DNA of 64,000 nucleotides, from NCBI RefSeq assembly GCF_029227915.1, contig NC_079882.1, forward strand, positions 744,001-808,000, in the 5' to 3' direction. Positions 48,102 to 59,808 of the stretch are shown piece after piece. This DNA comes from Hydractinia symbiolongicarpus. Taxonomy: Eukaryota; Cnidaria; Hydrozoa; Anthoathecata; Hydractiniidae. The position numbers and the translations under genes were made by a program. Under the pieces are notes generated by a model, which was given only the letters and a program-made list of their open reading frames with translations, was not told where the DNA came from and did no database searches. The stretch's first letter is position 1, and each line of letters starts with the position of its first letter.

Positions 48102-48711
48102 ATTGGTCCCACAGTAAAAAACGACTTATTTATCTAAATTTTTAAATGAAGCGCTACCACAGCGCCCAGTGTAATCGCTGAGTTACGGCAATCATGTCAA
48201 ATTAAGAAGAATGTTTCTTTTTGGAGTCCAATTGTTTCAATTTCACATTTATAAGGTCACGGCCAAAATCAGTACAATTATGTCCCAGAGTCTATCGTTT
48301 CACTGTTAAACGCGATACAACCTAGTGTTACCGGAGCGATATCACGAAATACATGTTGGTACGAATATGTGACTCAACCGTTGTAACTCAAACGGATTGA
48401 TACTGTTAGAAAGTCAATGAAATGTAGTTTTTGAAACTGTCTCTATTTCTTCAGCGCAGGATAACGCCTAGGATAGGTCCCACAGTAAAAAATGACTTAT
48501 TTATCTATCACAGCGCCCAGTGTAATCGCTGAGTTCCGGCAATCATGTCAAATTAAGATGAATGTTATTTCTTGGAGTCCAATTGTCTCATTTATCACAT
48601 TTATCAGGTCACAATCCAAAGTTAGTTCAATTACGTACCACATTCAATTGTTTCACTGTTAAAAGCGATGCAACCTAGCAATAAAAGAGATATATCGCAA
48701 AAATACATGTT

Positions 48712-48779
48712 CGATTGACTGTGGGACTTTATTGAACTGATTTTCGTGATATCTTTCCGGTATTACTATTATCTTTCCG
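48712..48779 (-). repeat. Inverted patch, copy 5
   Basis: This is the 998-bp tandem copy of the patch at 47714, with the same sequence by eye. Confidence 0.87.
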
Positions 48780-48902
48780 CTACCACAGCGCCAAGTGTAA
48801 TCGCTGAGTTGCGGCAATCATGTCAAATTAAGAAGAATGTTTTTTCTTGGAGTCCAATTGTCTCACTTTCACATTTTTAAGGTCACAGTCCAAAATCAGT
48901 TC

Positions 48903-50216
48903 AATTAAGTCCCACAGTCAATCGTTTCACTGTTAAACGCGATACAACCTAGTAATACCGGAGAGATATCACGAAATACCTGTTGGTACGAATATGTGAC
49001 TCAACCGTTGTAACTCAAACGGATTGATACTGTTAGAATGTCAATGAAATGTAGTTTTTGAAACTGTCTCTATTTCTTCAGCGCAGGATAACGGCTAGGA
49101 TTGGTCCTACAGTAAAAAATGTCTTATTTATCTAAATTTTTAAATGAAGCGCTACCACAGCTCCCAGTGTAATCGCTGAGTTCCGGCAATCATGTCAAAT
49201 TAAGAAGAATGTTATTTCTTGGAGACCAATTGTCTCACTTATAACATTTATAAGGTCACAGTCCAAAATCAGTTCAATTAAGTCGCACAGTCAATCGTTT
49301 CACTGTTAAAGCGATGCAACCTAGTAATATGAGAAAAATATCGCTGAATAGATGTTGGTACGAGTATGTGACGCAACCGTTGTAACTGAAGCGGATTGAT
49401 ACCGTTAGAAAATCAACGAAATGTAATTTTTGAAACTGTCGCTATTTCTTCAGCGCAGGATAACGGCTAGGATTGGTCCCACAGTAAAAAACGACTTATT
49501 TATCTAAATTTTTAAATGAAGCGCTACCACAGCTCCCAGTGTAATCGCTGAGTTCCGGCAATCATGTCAAATTAAGAAGAATGTTATTTCTTGGAGACCA
49601 ATTGTCTCACTTATAACATTTATAAGGTCACAGTCCAAAATCAGTTCAATTAAGTCGCACAGTCAATCGTTTCACTGTTAAAAGCGATGCAACCTAGTAA
49701 TATGAGAAAAATATCGCTGAATACATGTTGGTACGAGTATTGGACGCAACCGTTGTAACTGAAGCGGATTGATACCGTTAGAAAATCAACGAAATGTAGT
49801 TTTTGAAACTGTCGCTATTTCTTCAGCGCAGGATAACGGCTAGGATTGGTCCCATAGTAAAAAACGACTTATTTATCTAAATTTTTAATTGGAGCGCTAC
49901 CACAGCGCCCAGTGTATTCGCTGAGTTCCGGCAATCATGTCAAATTAAGAAGAATGTTATTTCTTGGAGTCCAATAGTCTCACTTTCACATTTATAAGGT
50001 CACAGCCCAAAATTAGTTCAATTAAGTCTCACATACAATCGTTTCACTGTTAAAAGCGATGCAACCTAGTAATAACAGATAAATATCGCTAAATACATGT
50101 TGGTACGAATGTGTGACACAACCGTTGTAACTCAAACGGATTGACATCGTTAGAAAGTCAGTGAAATTTAGTATTTGAAACTGTCGCTATTTCTTCAGCG
50201 CAGGATAACGGCTAGG
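48903..50216 (+). repeat. Monomers leading into the right arm
   Basis: Anchors are 49100, 49472, 49845. The second halves of 49100 and 49472 are nearly identical ('ggagaccaattg...gtcgcacag...atatgagaaaaatatcgctgaata'), a one-monomer duplication with shift about 372-373 bp. The monomer at 49845 begins with the 'ccatagtaaaaaacg...tttttaattggagcg' form also found at 3721 and marks the start of the part that matches the left arm. Confidence 0.75.
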
Positions 50217-52946
50217 ATTGGTCCTACAGTAAAAAATGTTTTATTTATCTAAATTTTTAAATGAAGCGCTACCACAGCTCCCAGTGTGATCGCTGAGTTC
50301 CGGCAATCATGTCAAATTAAGAAGAATGTTTCTTCTTGGAGTCCAATTGTCTCAATTTCACATTTATAAGGTCACGGCCAAAATCAGTACAATTAAGTCC
50401 CACAGTCAATCGTTTCACTGTTAAACGCGATACAACCTAGTAGTACCGGAACGATATCACGAAATACATGTTGGTACGAATATGTGACTCAACCGTTGTA
50501 ACTGAAACGGATTGATACTGTTAGAAAGTCAATGAAATGTAGTTTTTGAAACTGTCGCTATTTCTTCAGCACAGGATAACGGCTAGGATTGGTCCCACAG
50601 TAAAAAACGACTTATTTATCTAAATTTTTGAATGAAGCTCTACCACAGCGCTCAGTGTAATCGCTGAGTTACGGCAATCATGTCAAATTAAGAAGAATGT
50701 TTCTTTTTGGAGTCCAATTTTCACACTTTAACATTTATAAGGTCATGGCCCAAAATCAGTTTAATTAAGTCCCACAGTCAATCGTTTCACTGCTAAACGC
50801 GATACAACCTAGTAATTCCGGAAAGATATCACGAAATACATGTTGGTACGAATATGTGACTCAACCGTTGTAACTTAAACGGATTGATGCTGTTAGAAAG
50901 TCAATGAAATATAGTTTTTCAAACTTTCTCCATTTCTTCAGCGCGGGATAACGGCTAGGATTGGTCCCACAGTAAAAAATGACTTATTTATCTAAATTTT
51001 TAAATGAAGCGCCACCACAGCGCCCAGTGTATGCGCTGAGCTCCGACAATCATGTCAAATTAAGAAGAATGTCATTTCTTGGAGTCCAAATATCTCACTT
51101 ATCACATTTTTAACGTCACAGTCCAAAATCAGTTCAATTAAGTCCCACAGTCAATCGTTTCACTGTTAAACGCGATGCAACGTAGTAATATCGGAAAAAT
51201 ATCGCTAAATACATGTTGGTACGAATATGTGACTCAACCATTGTAACTCAAACGGACTGACACTGTTAAAAAGTCAATGAAATGTAGTTTTTGAACCTGT
51301 CGCTATTTCTTCAGCGCGCGATAACGGCTAAGATTGGTCCCACAGTAAAAAAATGACTTATTTATCTAAATTTTTAAATTAAGCGCCACCACAGCGTCCA
51401 GTGTAATCGCTGAGTTCCGGCAATCATGTCAAACTAAGAAGAATGTTATTTCTTGGAGTCCAATTGTCTCACTAACAATATTTATAAGGTCACAGTTAAA
51501 AATCAGTTCAATTAAGTCCCACAGTCAATCGTTTCACTGTTAAAAGCGATGCAACCTAGTAATATGAGAAAAATATCGCTGAATACATGTTGGTACGAGT
51601 ATGTGACGCAACCGTTGTAACTGAAGCGGATTGATACCGTTAGAAAATCAACGAAATGTAGTTTTTGAAACTGTCGCTATTTCTTCAGCGTATGATAACG
51701 GCTAGGATTGGTCCCATAGTAAAAAACGACTTATTTATCTAAACTTTTAAATGGAGCGCTACCACAGCGCCCAGTGTATTCGCTGAGTTCCGGCAATCAT
51801 GTCAAATTAAGAAGAATGTTATTTTTTGGAGTCCAATAGTCTCACTTTCACATTTATAAGGTCACAGCCCAAAATTAGTTCAATTAAGTCTCACATACAA
51901 TCGTTTCACTGTTAAAAGCGATGCAACCTAGTAATAACAGATAAATATCGCTAAATACATGTTGGTACGAATGTGTGACCCAACCGTTGTAACTCAAACG
52001 GACTGACATCGTTAGAAAGTCAGTGAAATTTAGTATTTGAAACTGTCGCTATTTCTTCAGCGCAGGATAACGGCTAGGATTGGTCCTACAGTAAAAAATG
52101 TCTTATTTATCTAAATTTTGAAATGAAGCGCTACCACAGCGCCCAGTGTAATCGCTGAGTTACGGCAATCATGTCAAATTAAGAAGAATGTTTCTTCTTG
52201 GAGTCCAATTGTCTCAATTTCACATTTATAAGGTCACGGCCAAAATCAGTACAATTAAGTCCCACAGTCAATCCTTTCACTGTTAAACGCGATACAACCT
52301 AGTAGTACCGGAACGATATCACGAAATACATGTTGGTACGAATAGGTGACTCAACCGTTGTAACTCAAACGGATTGATACTGTTAGAAAGTCAATGAAAT
52401 GTAGTTTTTGAAACTGTCTCTATTTCTTCAGCGTAGGATAACGGCTAGGATAGGTCCCACAGTAAAAAATGAATTATTTATCTAAATTTTTAAATGGAGC
52501 GCTACCACAGCGCCCAGTGTATTCGCTGAGTTCCGGCAATCATGTCAAATTAAGAAGAATGTTATTTTTTAGAGTCCAATAGTCTCACTTTCACATTTAT
52601 AAGGTCACAGCCCAAAATTAGTTCAATTAAGTCTCACATACAATCGTTTCACTGTTAAAAGCGATGCAACCTAGTAATAACAGATACATATCGCTAAATA
52701 CATGTTGGTACGAATGTGTGACACAACCGTTGTAACTCAAACGGACTGACATCGTTAGAAAGTCAGTGAAATTTAGTATTTGAAACTGTCGCTATTTCTT
52801 CAGCGCAGGATAACGGCTAGGATTGGTCCTACAGTAAAAAATGTTTTATTTATCTAAATTTTTAAATGAAGCGCTACCACAGCTCCCAGTGTAATCGCTG
52901 ATTTCCGACAATCATGTCAAATTAAGAAGAATGTTTCTTCTTGGAG
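50217..52946 (+). repeat. Right copy of a long-range duplicated block (offset 47,986 bp)
   Basis: This is the counterpart of 2231-4960; eight anchors match at a constant offset. Small differences are visible, for example 'aaacttttaaatggagcg' at 51740 against 'aaatttttaattggagcg' at 3754. Confidence 0.85.
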
Positions 52947-55796
52947 TCCAATTGTCTCAATTTCACATTTATAAGGTCACGGCCAAAATCAGTACAATTA
53001 AGTCCCACAGTCAATCGTTTCACTGTTAAACGCGATACAACCTAGTAGTACCGGAACGATATCACGAAATACATGTTGGTACGAATATGTGACTCAACCG
53101 TTGTAACTCAAACGGATTGATACTGTTAGAAAGTCAATAAAATGTAGTTTTTTAAACTGTCTCTACTTCTTCAGCGCAGAATAACGGCTAGGATTGGTCC
53201 TACAGTAAAAAATGTCATATTTATCTAAATTTTTAAATGAAGCGCTACCACAGCTCCCAGTGTAATCGCTGAGTTCCGGCAATCATGTCAAATTAAGAAG
53301 AATGTTATTTCTTGGAGTCCAATTGTCTCACTTATAACATTTATAAGGTCACAGTCCAAAATCAGTTCAATTAAGTCGCACAGTCAATCGTTTCACTGTT
53401 AAAAGCGATGCAACCTAGTAATATGAGAAAAATATCGCTGAATACATGTTGGTACGAGTATGTGACGCAACCGTTATAACTGAAGCGGATTGATACCGTT
53501 AGAAAGTCAACGAAATGTAGTTTTTGAAACTGTCGCTATTTCTTCAGCACAGGATAACGGCTAGGATTGGTCCTACAGTAAAAAACGACTTATTTATCTA
53601 AATTTTTAAATGAAGCTCTACCACAGCGCTCAGTGTAATCGCTGTGTTACGGCAATCATGTCAAATTAAGAAGAATGTTTCTTCTTGGAGTCCAATTTTC
53701 TCACTTTCACATTTATAAGGTCATGGCCCAAAATCAGTTTAATTAAGTCCCACAGTCAATCGTTTCACTGCTAAACGCGATACAACCTAGTAATTCCGGA
53801 AAGATATCACGAAATACATGTTGGTACGAATATGTGACCCAACTGTTGTAACTCAAACGGACTGACACTGTTAAAAAGTCAATGAAATGTAGTTTTTGAA
53901 CCTGTCGCTATTTCTTCAGCGCGCGATAACGGCTAAGATTGGTTCCACAGTAAAAAAAATGACTTATTTATCTAAATTTTTATTGTAAAAGGGCTACCAC
54001 AGCGTCCAGTGTAATCGCTGAGTTCCGGCAATCATGTCAAACTAAGAAGAATGTTATTTCTTGGAGTCCAATTGTCTCACTAACAATATTTATAAGGTCA
54101 CAGTCAAAAATCAGTTCAATTAAGTCCCACAGTCAATCGTTTCACTGTTAAAAGCGATGCAACCTAGTAATATGAGAAAAATATCGCTGAATACATGTTG
54201 GTACGAGTATGTGACGCAACCGTTGTAACTGAAGCGGATTGATACCGTTAGAAAATCAACGAAATGTAGTTTTTGAAACTGTCGCTATTTCTTCAGCGTA
54301 TGATAACGGCTAGGATTGGTCCCATAGTAAAAAACGACTTATTTATCTAAACTTTTAAATGGAGCGCTACCACAGCGCCCAGTGTATTCGCTGAGTTCCG
54401 GCAATCATGTCAAATTAAGAAGAATGTTATTTTTTGGAGTCCAATAGTCTCACTTTCACATTTATAAGGTCACAGCCCAAAATTAGTTCAATTAAGTCTC
54501 ACATACAATCGTTTCACTGTTAAAAGCGATGCAACCTAGTAATAACAGATAAATATCGCTAAATACATGTTGGTACGAATGTGTGACCCAACCGTTGTAA
54601 CTCAAACGGACTGACATCGTTAGAAAGTCAGTGAAATTTAGTATTTGAAACTGTCGCTATTTCTTCAGCGCAGGATAACGGCTAGGATTGGTCCTACAGT
54701 AAAAAATGTCTTATTTATCTAAATTTTTAAATGAAGCGCTACCACAGCGCCCAGTGTAATCGCTGAGTTACGGCAATCATGTCAAATTAAGAAGAATGTT
54801 TCTTCTTGGAGTCCAATTGTCTCAATTTCACATTTATAAGGTCACGGCCAAAATCAGTACAATTAAGTCCCACAGTCAATCCTTTCACTGTTAAACGCGA
54901 TACAACCTAGTAGTACCGGAACGATATCACGAAATACATGTTGGTACGAATAGGTGACTCAACCGTTGTAACTCAAACGGATTGATACTGTTAGAAAGTC
55001 AATGAAATGTAGTTTTTGAAACTGTCTCTATTTCTTCAGCGTAGGATAACGGCTAGGATAGGTCCCACAGTAAAAAATGAATTATTTATCTAAATTTTTA
55101 AATGGAGCGCTACCACAGCGCCCAGTGTATTCGCTGAGTTCCGGCAATCATGTCAAATTAAGAAGAATGTTATTTTTTGGAGTCCAATAGTCTCACTTTC
55201 ACATTTATAAGGTCACAGCCCAAAATTAGTTCAATTAAGTCTCACATACAATCGTTTCACTGTTAAAAGCGATGCAACCTAGTAATAACAGATACATATC
55301 GCTAAATACATGTTGGTACGAATGTGTGACACAACCGTTGTAACTCAAACGGACTGACATCGTTAGAAAGTCAGTGAAATTTAGTATTTGAAACTGTCGC
55401 TATTTCTTCAGCGCAGGATAACGGCTAGGATTGGTCCTACAGTAAAAAATGTTTTATTTATCTAAATTTTTAAATGAAGCGCTACCACAGCTCCCAGTGT
55501 AATCGCTGAGTTCCGGCAATCATGTCAAATTAAGAAGAATGTTTCTTCTTGGAGTCCAATTGTCTCAATTTCACATTTATAAGGTCACGGCAAAAATCAG
55601 TACAATTAAGTCCCACAGTCAATCGTTTCACTGTTAAACGCGATACAACCTAGTAGTACCGGAACGATATCACGAAATACATGTTGGTACGAATATGTGA
55701 CTCAACCGTTGTAACTCAAACGGATTGATACTGTTAGAAAGTCAATAAAATGTAGTTTTTTAAACTGTCTCTACTTCTTCAGCGCAGGATAACGGC
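51707..55796 (+). repeat. Seven-monomer duplication, shift 2608 bp
   Basis: Anchors 51707, 52079, 52450, 52822 recur at 54315, 54687, 55058, 55430, all exactly 2608 bp later. Shared variants include 'ccatagtaaaaaacg...aaacttttaaatgg', 'gtaggataacggctaggatagg', 'aacagatacatatcgc' and 'gtcaataaaatgtagttttttaaactg'. This duplication is absent from the matching part of the left arm, so it arose after the arms separated or was lost there. Confidence 0.85.
53193..54314 (+). repeat. Three monomers inside the 2608-bp unit
   Basis: The monomer at 53193 ('gtcctacag...atgtcata', second half 'gtcgcacag...atatgagaaa') belongs to the 30551/34925 class of the central region, unlike its surroundings. The one at 53566 resembles 2602. 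The one at 53938 is 377 bp because of the 'attgtaaaaggg' indel and a run of eight A residues. Confidence 0.7.
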
Positions 55797-56080
55797 AATC
55801 ATGTCAAATTAAGAAGAATGTTTCTTCTTGGAGTCCAATTTTCTCACTTTCACATTTATAAGGTCATGGCCCAAAATCAGTTTAATTAAGTCCCACAGTC
55901 AATCGTTTCACTGCTAAACGCGATACAACCTAGTAATTCCGGAAAGATATCACGAAATACATGTTGGTACGAATATGTGACCCAACCGTTGTAACTGAAA
56001 CGGACTGACACTGTTAAAAAGTCAATGAAATGTAGTTTTTGAACCTGTCGCTATTTCTTCAGCGCGCGATAACGGCTAAG
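55430..56080 (+). repeat. Fused monomers with a 93-bp deletion
   Basis: The interval is 651 bp instead of about 744. At 55790-55800 'ggataacggc' runs directly into 'aatcatgtcaaatt', so the monomer boundary, both the anchor and the hairpin, is missing. The four bases cggc are shared by both sides of the join (aacggc|tagg and tccggc|aatc), consistent with a short-homology deletion. Confidence 0.85.
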
Positions 56081-59000
56081 ATTGGTCCCACAGTAAAAAA
56101 AATGACTTATTTATCTAAATTTTTATTGTAAAAAGGCTACCACAGCGTCCAGTGTAATCGCTGAGTTCCGGCAATCATGTCAAACTAAGAAGAATGTTAT
56201 TTCTTGGAGTCCAATTGTCTCACTAACAATATTTATAAGGTCACAGTCAAAAATCAGTTCAATTAAGTCCCACAGTCAATCGTTTCACTGTTAAAAGCGA
56301 TGCAACCTAGTAATATGAGAAAAATATCTCTAAATACATGTTGGTACGAGTATGTGACGCAATCGTTGTAACTGACGCGGATTGATACCGTTAGAAAGTC
56401 AATGAAATTTAGTTTTTGAAACTGTCGCTGTTTCTTCAGCACAGGATAACGGCTAGGATTGGTCCCACAGTAAATAATGAATTATTTATCTAAATTTTTA
56501 AATGAAGCGCTACCACAGCGCCCAGTGTAATCGCTGAGTTCCGGCAATCATGTCAAATTAAGAAGAATGTTATTTCTTGGAGTTCAATAGTCTCACTTTC
56601 ACATTTATAAGGTCACAGCCCAAAATCAGTTCAATTAAGTCCCACAGTCAATCGTTTTACTGTTAAACGCGTTACAACCTAGTAATACCGGAAAGATACA
56701 ACGAAATACATCTTGGTACGAATATGTGACTCAACCGTTGTAACTCAAACGGATTGATACTTTTAGAAAGTCAAGGTAATGTAGTTTTTCAAACTTTCTC
56801 CATTTCTTCAGCGCGCAATAACGGCTAGGATTGGTCCCACAGTAAAAAATGACTTATTTATCTAAATTTTTAAATGAAGCGCTACCACAGCGTCCAGTGT
56901 AATCGCTGAGTTCGGGAATCATGTCAAATTAAGAAGAATGTTATTTCTTGGAGTCCAATTTTCTCACTTTCACATTTATAAGGTCATGGCCAAAAATCAG
57001 TTTAATTAAGTCCCACAGTCAATCGTTTCACTGTTAAACGCGATACAACCTAGTAATTCCGGAAAGATATCACGAAATACATGTTGGTACGAATATGTGA
57101 CTCAACTGTTGTAACTTAAACGGATTGATGCTGTTAGAAAGTCAATGAAATGTAGTTTTTCAAACTTTCTCCATTTCTTCAGCGCGGGATAACGGCTAGG
57201 ATTGGTCCCACAGTAAAAAATAACTTTCCTTTCTAAATTTTTAAATGAAGCGCCACCACAGCGCCCAGTGTATGCGCTGAGCTCCGACAATCATGTCAAA
57301 TTAAGAAGAATGTTTCTTCTTGGAATCCAATTGTCTCAATTTCACATTTAAAAGGTCACGGCCAAAATCAGTACAATTAAGTCCCACAGTCAATCGTTTC
57401 ACTGTTAAACGCGATACAACCTAGTAGTACCGGAACGATATCACGAAATACATGTTGGTACGAATATGTGACTCAACTGTTGTAACTGAAACGGATTGAT
57501 ACTGTTAGAAAGTCAATGAAATGTAGCTTTTGAAACTGTCTCTATTTCTTCAGCGCAGGATAACGGCTAGGATAGGTCCCACAGTAAAAAATGACTTATT
57601 TATCTAAATTTTTAAATGGAGCGCTACCACAGCGCCCAGTGTATTCGCTGAGTTCCGGCAATCATGTCAAATTAAGAAGAATGTTATTTTTTGGAGTCCA
57701 ATAGTCTCACTTTCACATTTATAAGGTCACAGCCCAAAATTAGTTCAATTAAGTCTCACATACAATCGTTTCACTGTTAAAAGCGATGCAACCTAGTAAT
57801 AACAGATAAATATCGCTAAATACATGTTGGTACGAATGTGTGACCCAACCGTTGTAACTCAAACGGACTGACATCGTTAGAAAGTCAGTGAAATTTAGTA
57901 TTTGAAACTGTCGCTATTTCTTCAGCGCAGGATAACGGCTAGGATTGGTCCCACAATAAATAATGACTTATTTATCTAAATTATTAAATGAAGCGCTACT
58001 ACAGCTCCCAGTGTAATCGCTGAGTTCCGGCAATCATGTCAAATTAATATGAATGCTAATTCTTGGAGTCCAATTGTCTCATTTATCACATTTATCAGTT
58101 CACAGTCCAAAATTAGTTCAATTAAGTCCCACATTCAATCGTTTCACTGTTAAAAGCAGGGCAACCTAGTAATATGAGAAAAATATCGCTAAATACATGT
58201 TGCTACGAGTATGTGACGCAACCGTTGTAACTGAAGCGGATTGATACCGTTAGAAAGTCAATGAAATGTAGTTTTTGATACTGTCGCTATTTCTTCAGCG
58301 CGCGATAACAGCTAGGATTGGTCCCGCGGTAAAGAATGATTTATTTATCTAAGTTTTTAAAGGAAGTGCTACCACAGCACCCAGTGTAATCGCTGAGTTA
58401 CGGCAATCATGTCAAATTAAAAGGAATGTTATTTCTTGGAGTCCAATTTTCTCACTTTCACATTTATAAGGTCATGGCCCAAAATCAGTTTAATTAAGTC
58501 CCACAGTCAATCGTTTCACTGCTAAACGCGATACAACCTAGTAATTCCGGAAAGATATCACGAAGTACATGTTGGTACGAATATGTGACTCAACCGTTGT
58601 AACTTAAACGGATTGATGCTGTTAGAAAGTCAATGAAATGTAGTTTTTCAAACTTTCTCCATTTCTTTAGCGCGGAATAAGGGCTAGGATTGGTCCCACA
58701 GTAAAAAATGACTTATTTATCTAAATTTTTAAATGAAGCGCCACCACAGCACCCAGTGTATGCGCTGAGCTCCGACAATCATGTCAAATTAAGAAGAATG
58801 TCATTTCTTGGAGTCCAAATGTCTCACTTATCACATTTTTAACGTCACAGTCCAAAATCAGTTCAATTAAGTCCCACAGTCAATCGTTTCACTGTTAAAC
58901 GCGATGCAACGTAGTAATATCGGAAAAAATATTGCTAAATACATGTTGGTACGAATATGTGACCCAACCGTTGTAACTCAAACGGACTGACACTGTTAAA

Positions 59001-59808
59001 AAGTCAATGAAATGTAGTTTTTGAACCTGTCGCTATTTCTTCAGCGCGCGATAACGGCTAAGATTGGTCCCACAGTAAAAAAATGACTTATTTATCTAAA
59101 TTTTTAAATTAAGCGCTACCACAGCGTCCAGTGTAATCGCTGAGTTCCGGCAATCATGTCAAACTAAGAAGAATGTTATTTTTTGGAGTCCAATTGTCTC
59201 ACTAACAATATTTATAAGGTCACAGTCCAAAATCAGTTCAATTAAGTCCCACAGTCAATCGTTTCACTGTTAAAAGCGATGCAACCTAGTAATATGAGAA
59301 AAATATCTGTAAATACATGTTGGTACGAGTATGTGACGCAACCGTTGTAACTGACGCGGATTGATACCGTTAGAAAGTCAATGAAATGTAGTTTTTGAAA
59401 CTGTCGCTATTTCTTCAGCACAGGATAACGGCTAGGATTGGTCCCACAGTAAATAATGAATTATTTATCTAAATTTTTAAATGAAGCGCTACCACAGCGC
59501 CCAGTGTAATCGCTGAGTTACGGCAATCATGTCAAATTAAGAAGAATGTTATTTTTTGGAGTCCAATTTTCTCACTTTCACATTTATAAGGTCATGGCCC
59601 AAAATCAGTTTAATTAAGTCCCACAGTCAATCGTTTCACTGCTAAACGCGATACAACCTAGTAATTCCGGAAAGATATCACGAAATACATGTTGGTACGA
59701 ATATGTGACTCAACCGTTGTAACTTAAACGGATTGATGCTGTTAGAAAGTCAATGAAATGTAGTTTTTCAAACTTTCTCCATTTCTTCAGCGCGGGATAA
59801 CGGCTAGG
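56081..59808 (+). repeat. Right copy of a long-range duplicated block (offset ~50.5 kb)
   Basis: This is the counterpart of 5581-9304; ten anchors match one for one. The monomer at 57201 carries taactttcctttct, otherwise seen only at 17127 and 19360, suggesting conversion from that type. Confidence 0.85.

Larger units (their letters stand above)
46905..48902 (+). repeat. Tandem duplication, period 998 bp, carrying the inverted patch
   Basis: Anchors 47104 and 47475 recur at 48102 and 48473, and the patch at 47714 recurs at 48712, all exactly 998 bp later. The copies look identical, including 'tatgggactccaccg', 'atgtcccagagtctatcg' and 'cctagtgttaccggag'. The unit is three monomers less two deletions. 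The breakpoint lies in the 'aaaatcagtacaatt/aaaatcagttcaatt' stretch near 47905. Confidence 0.9.
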
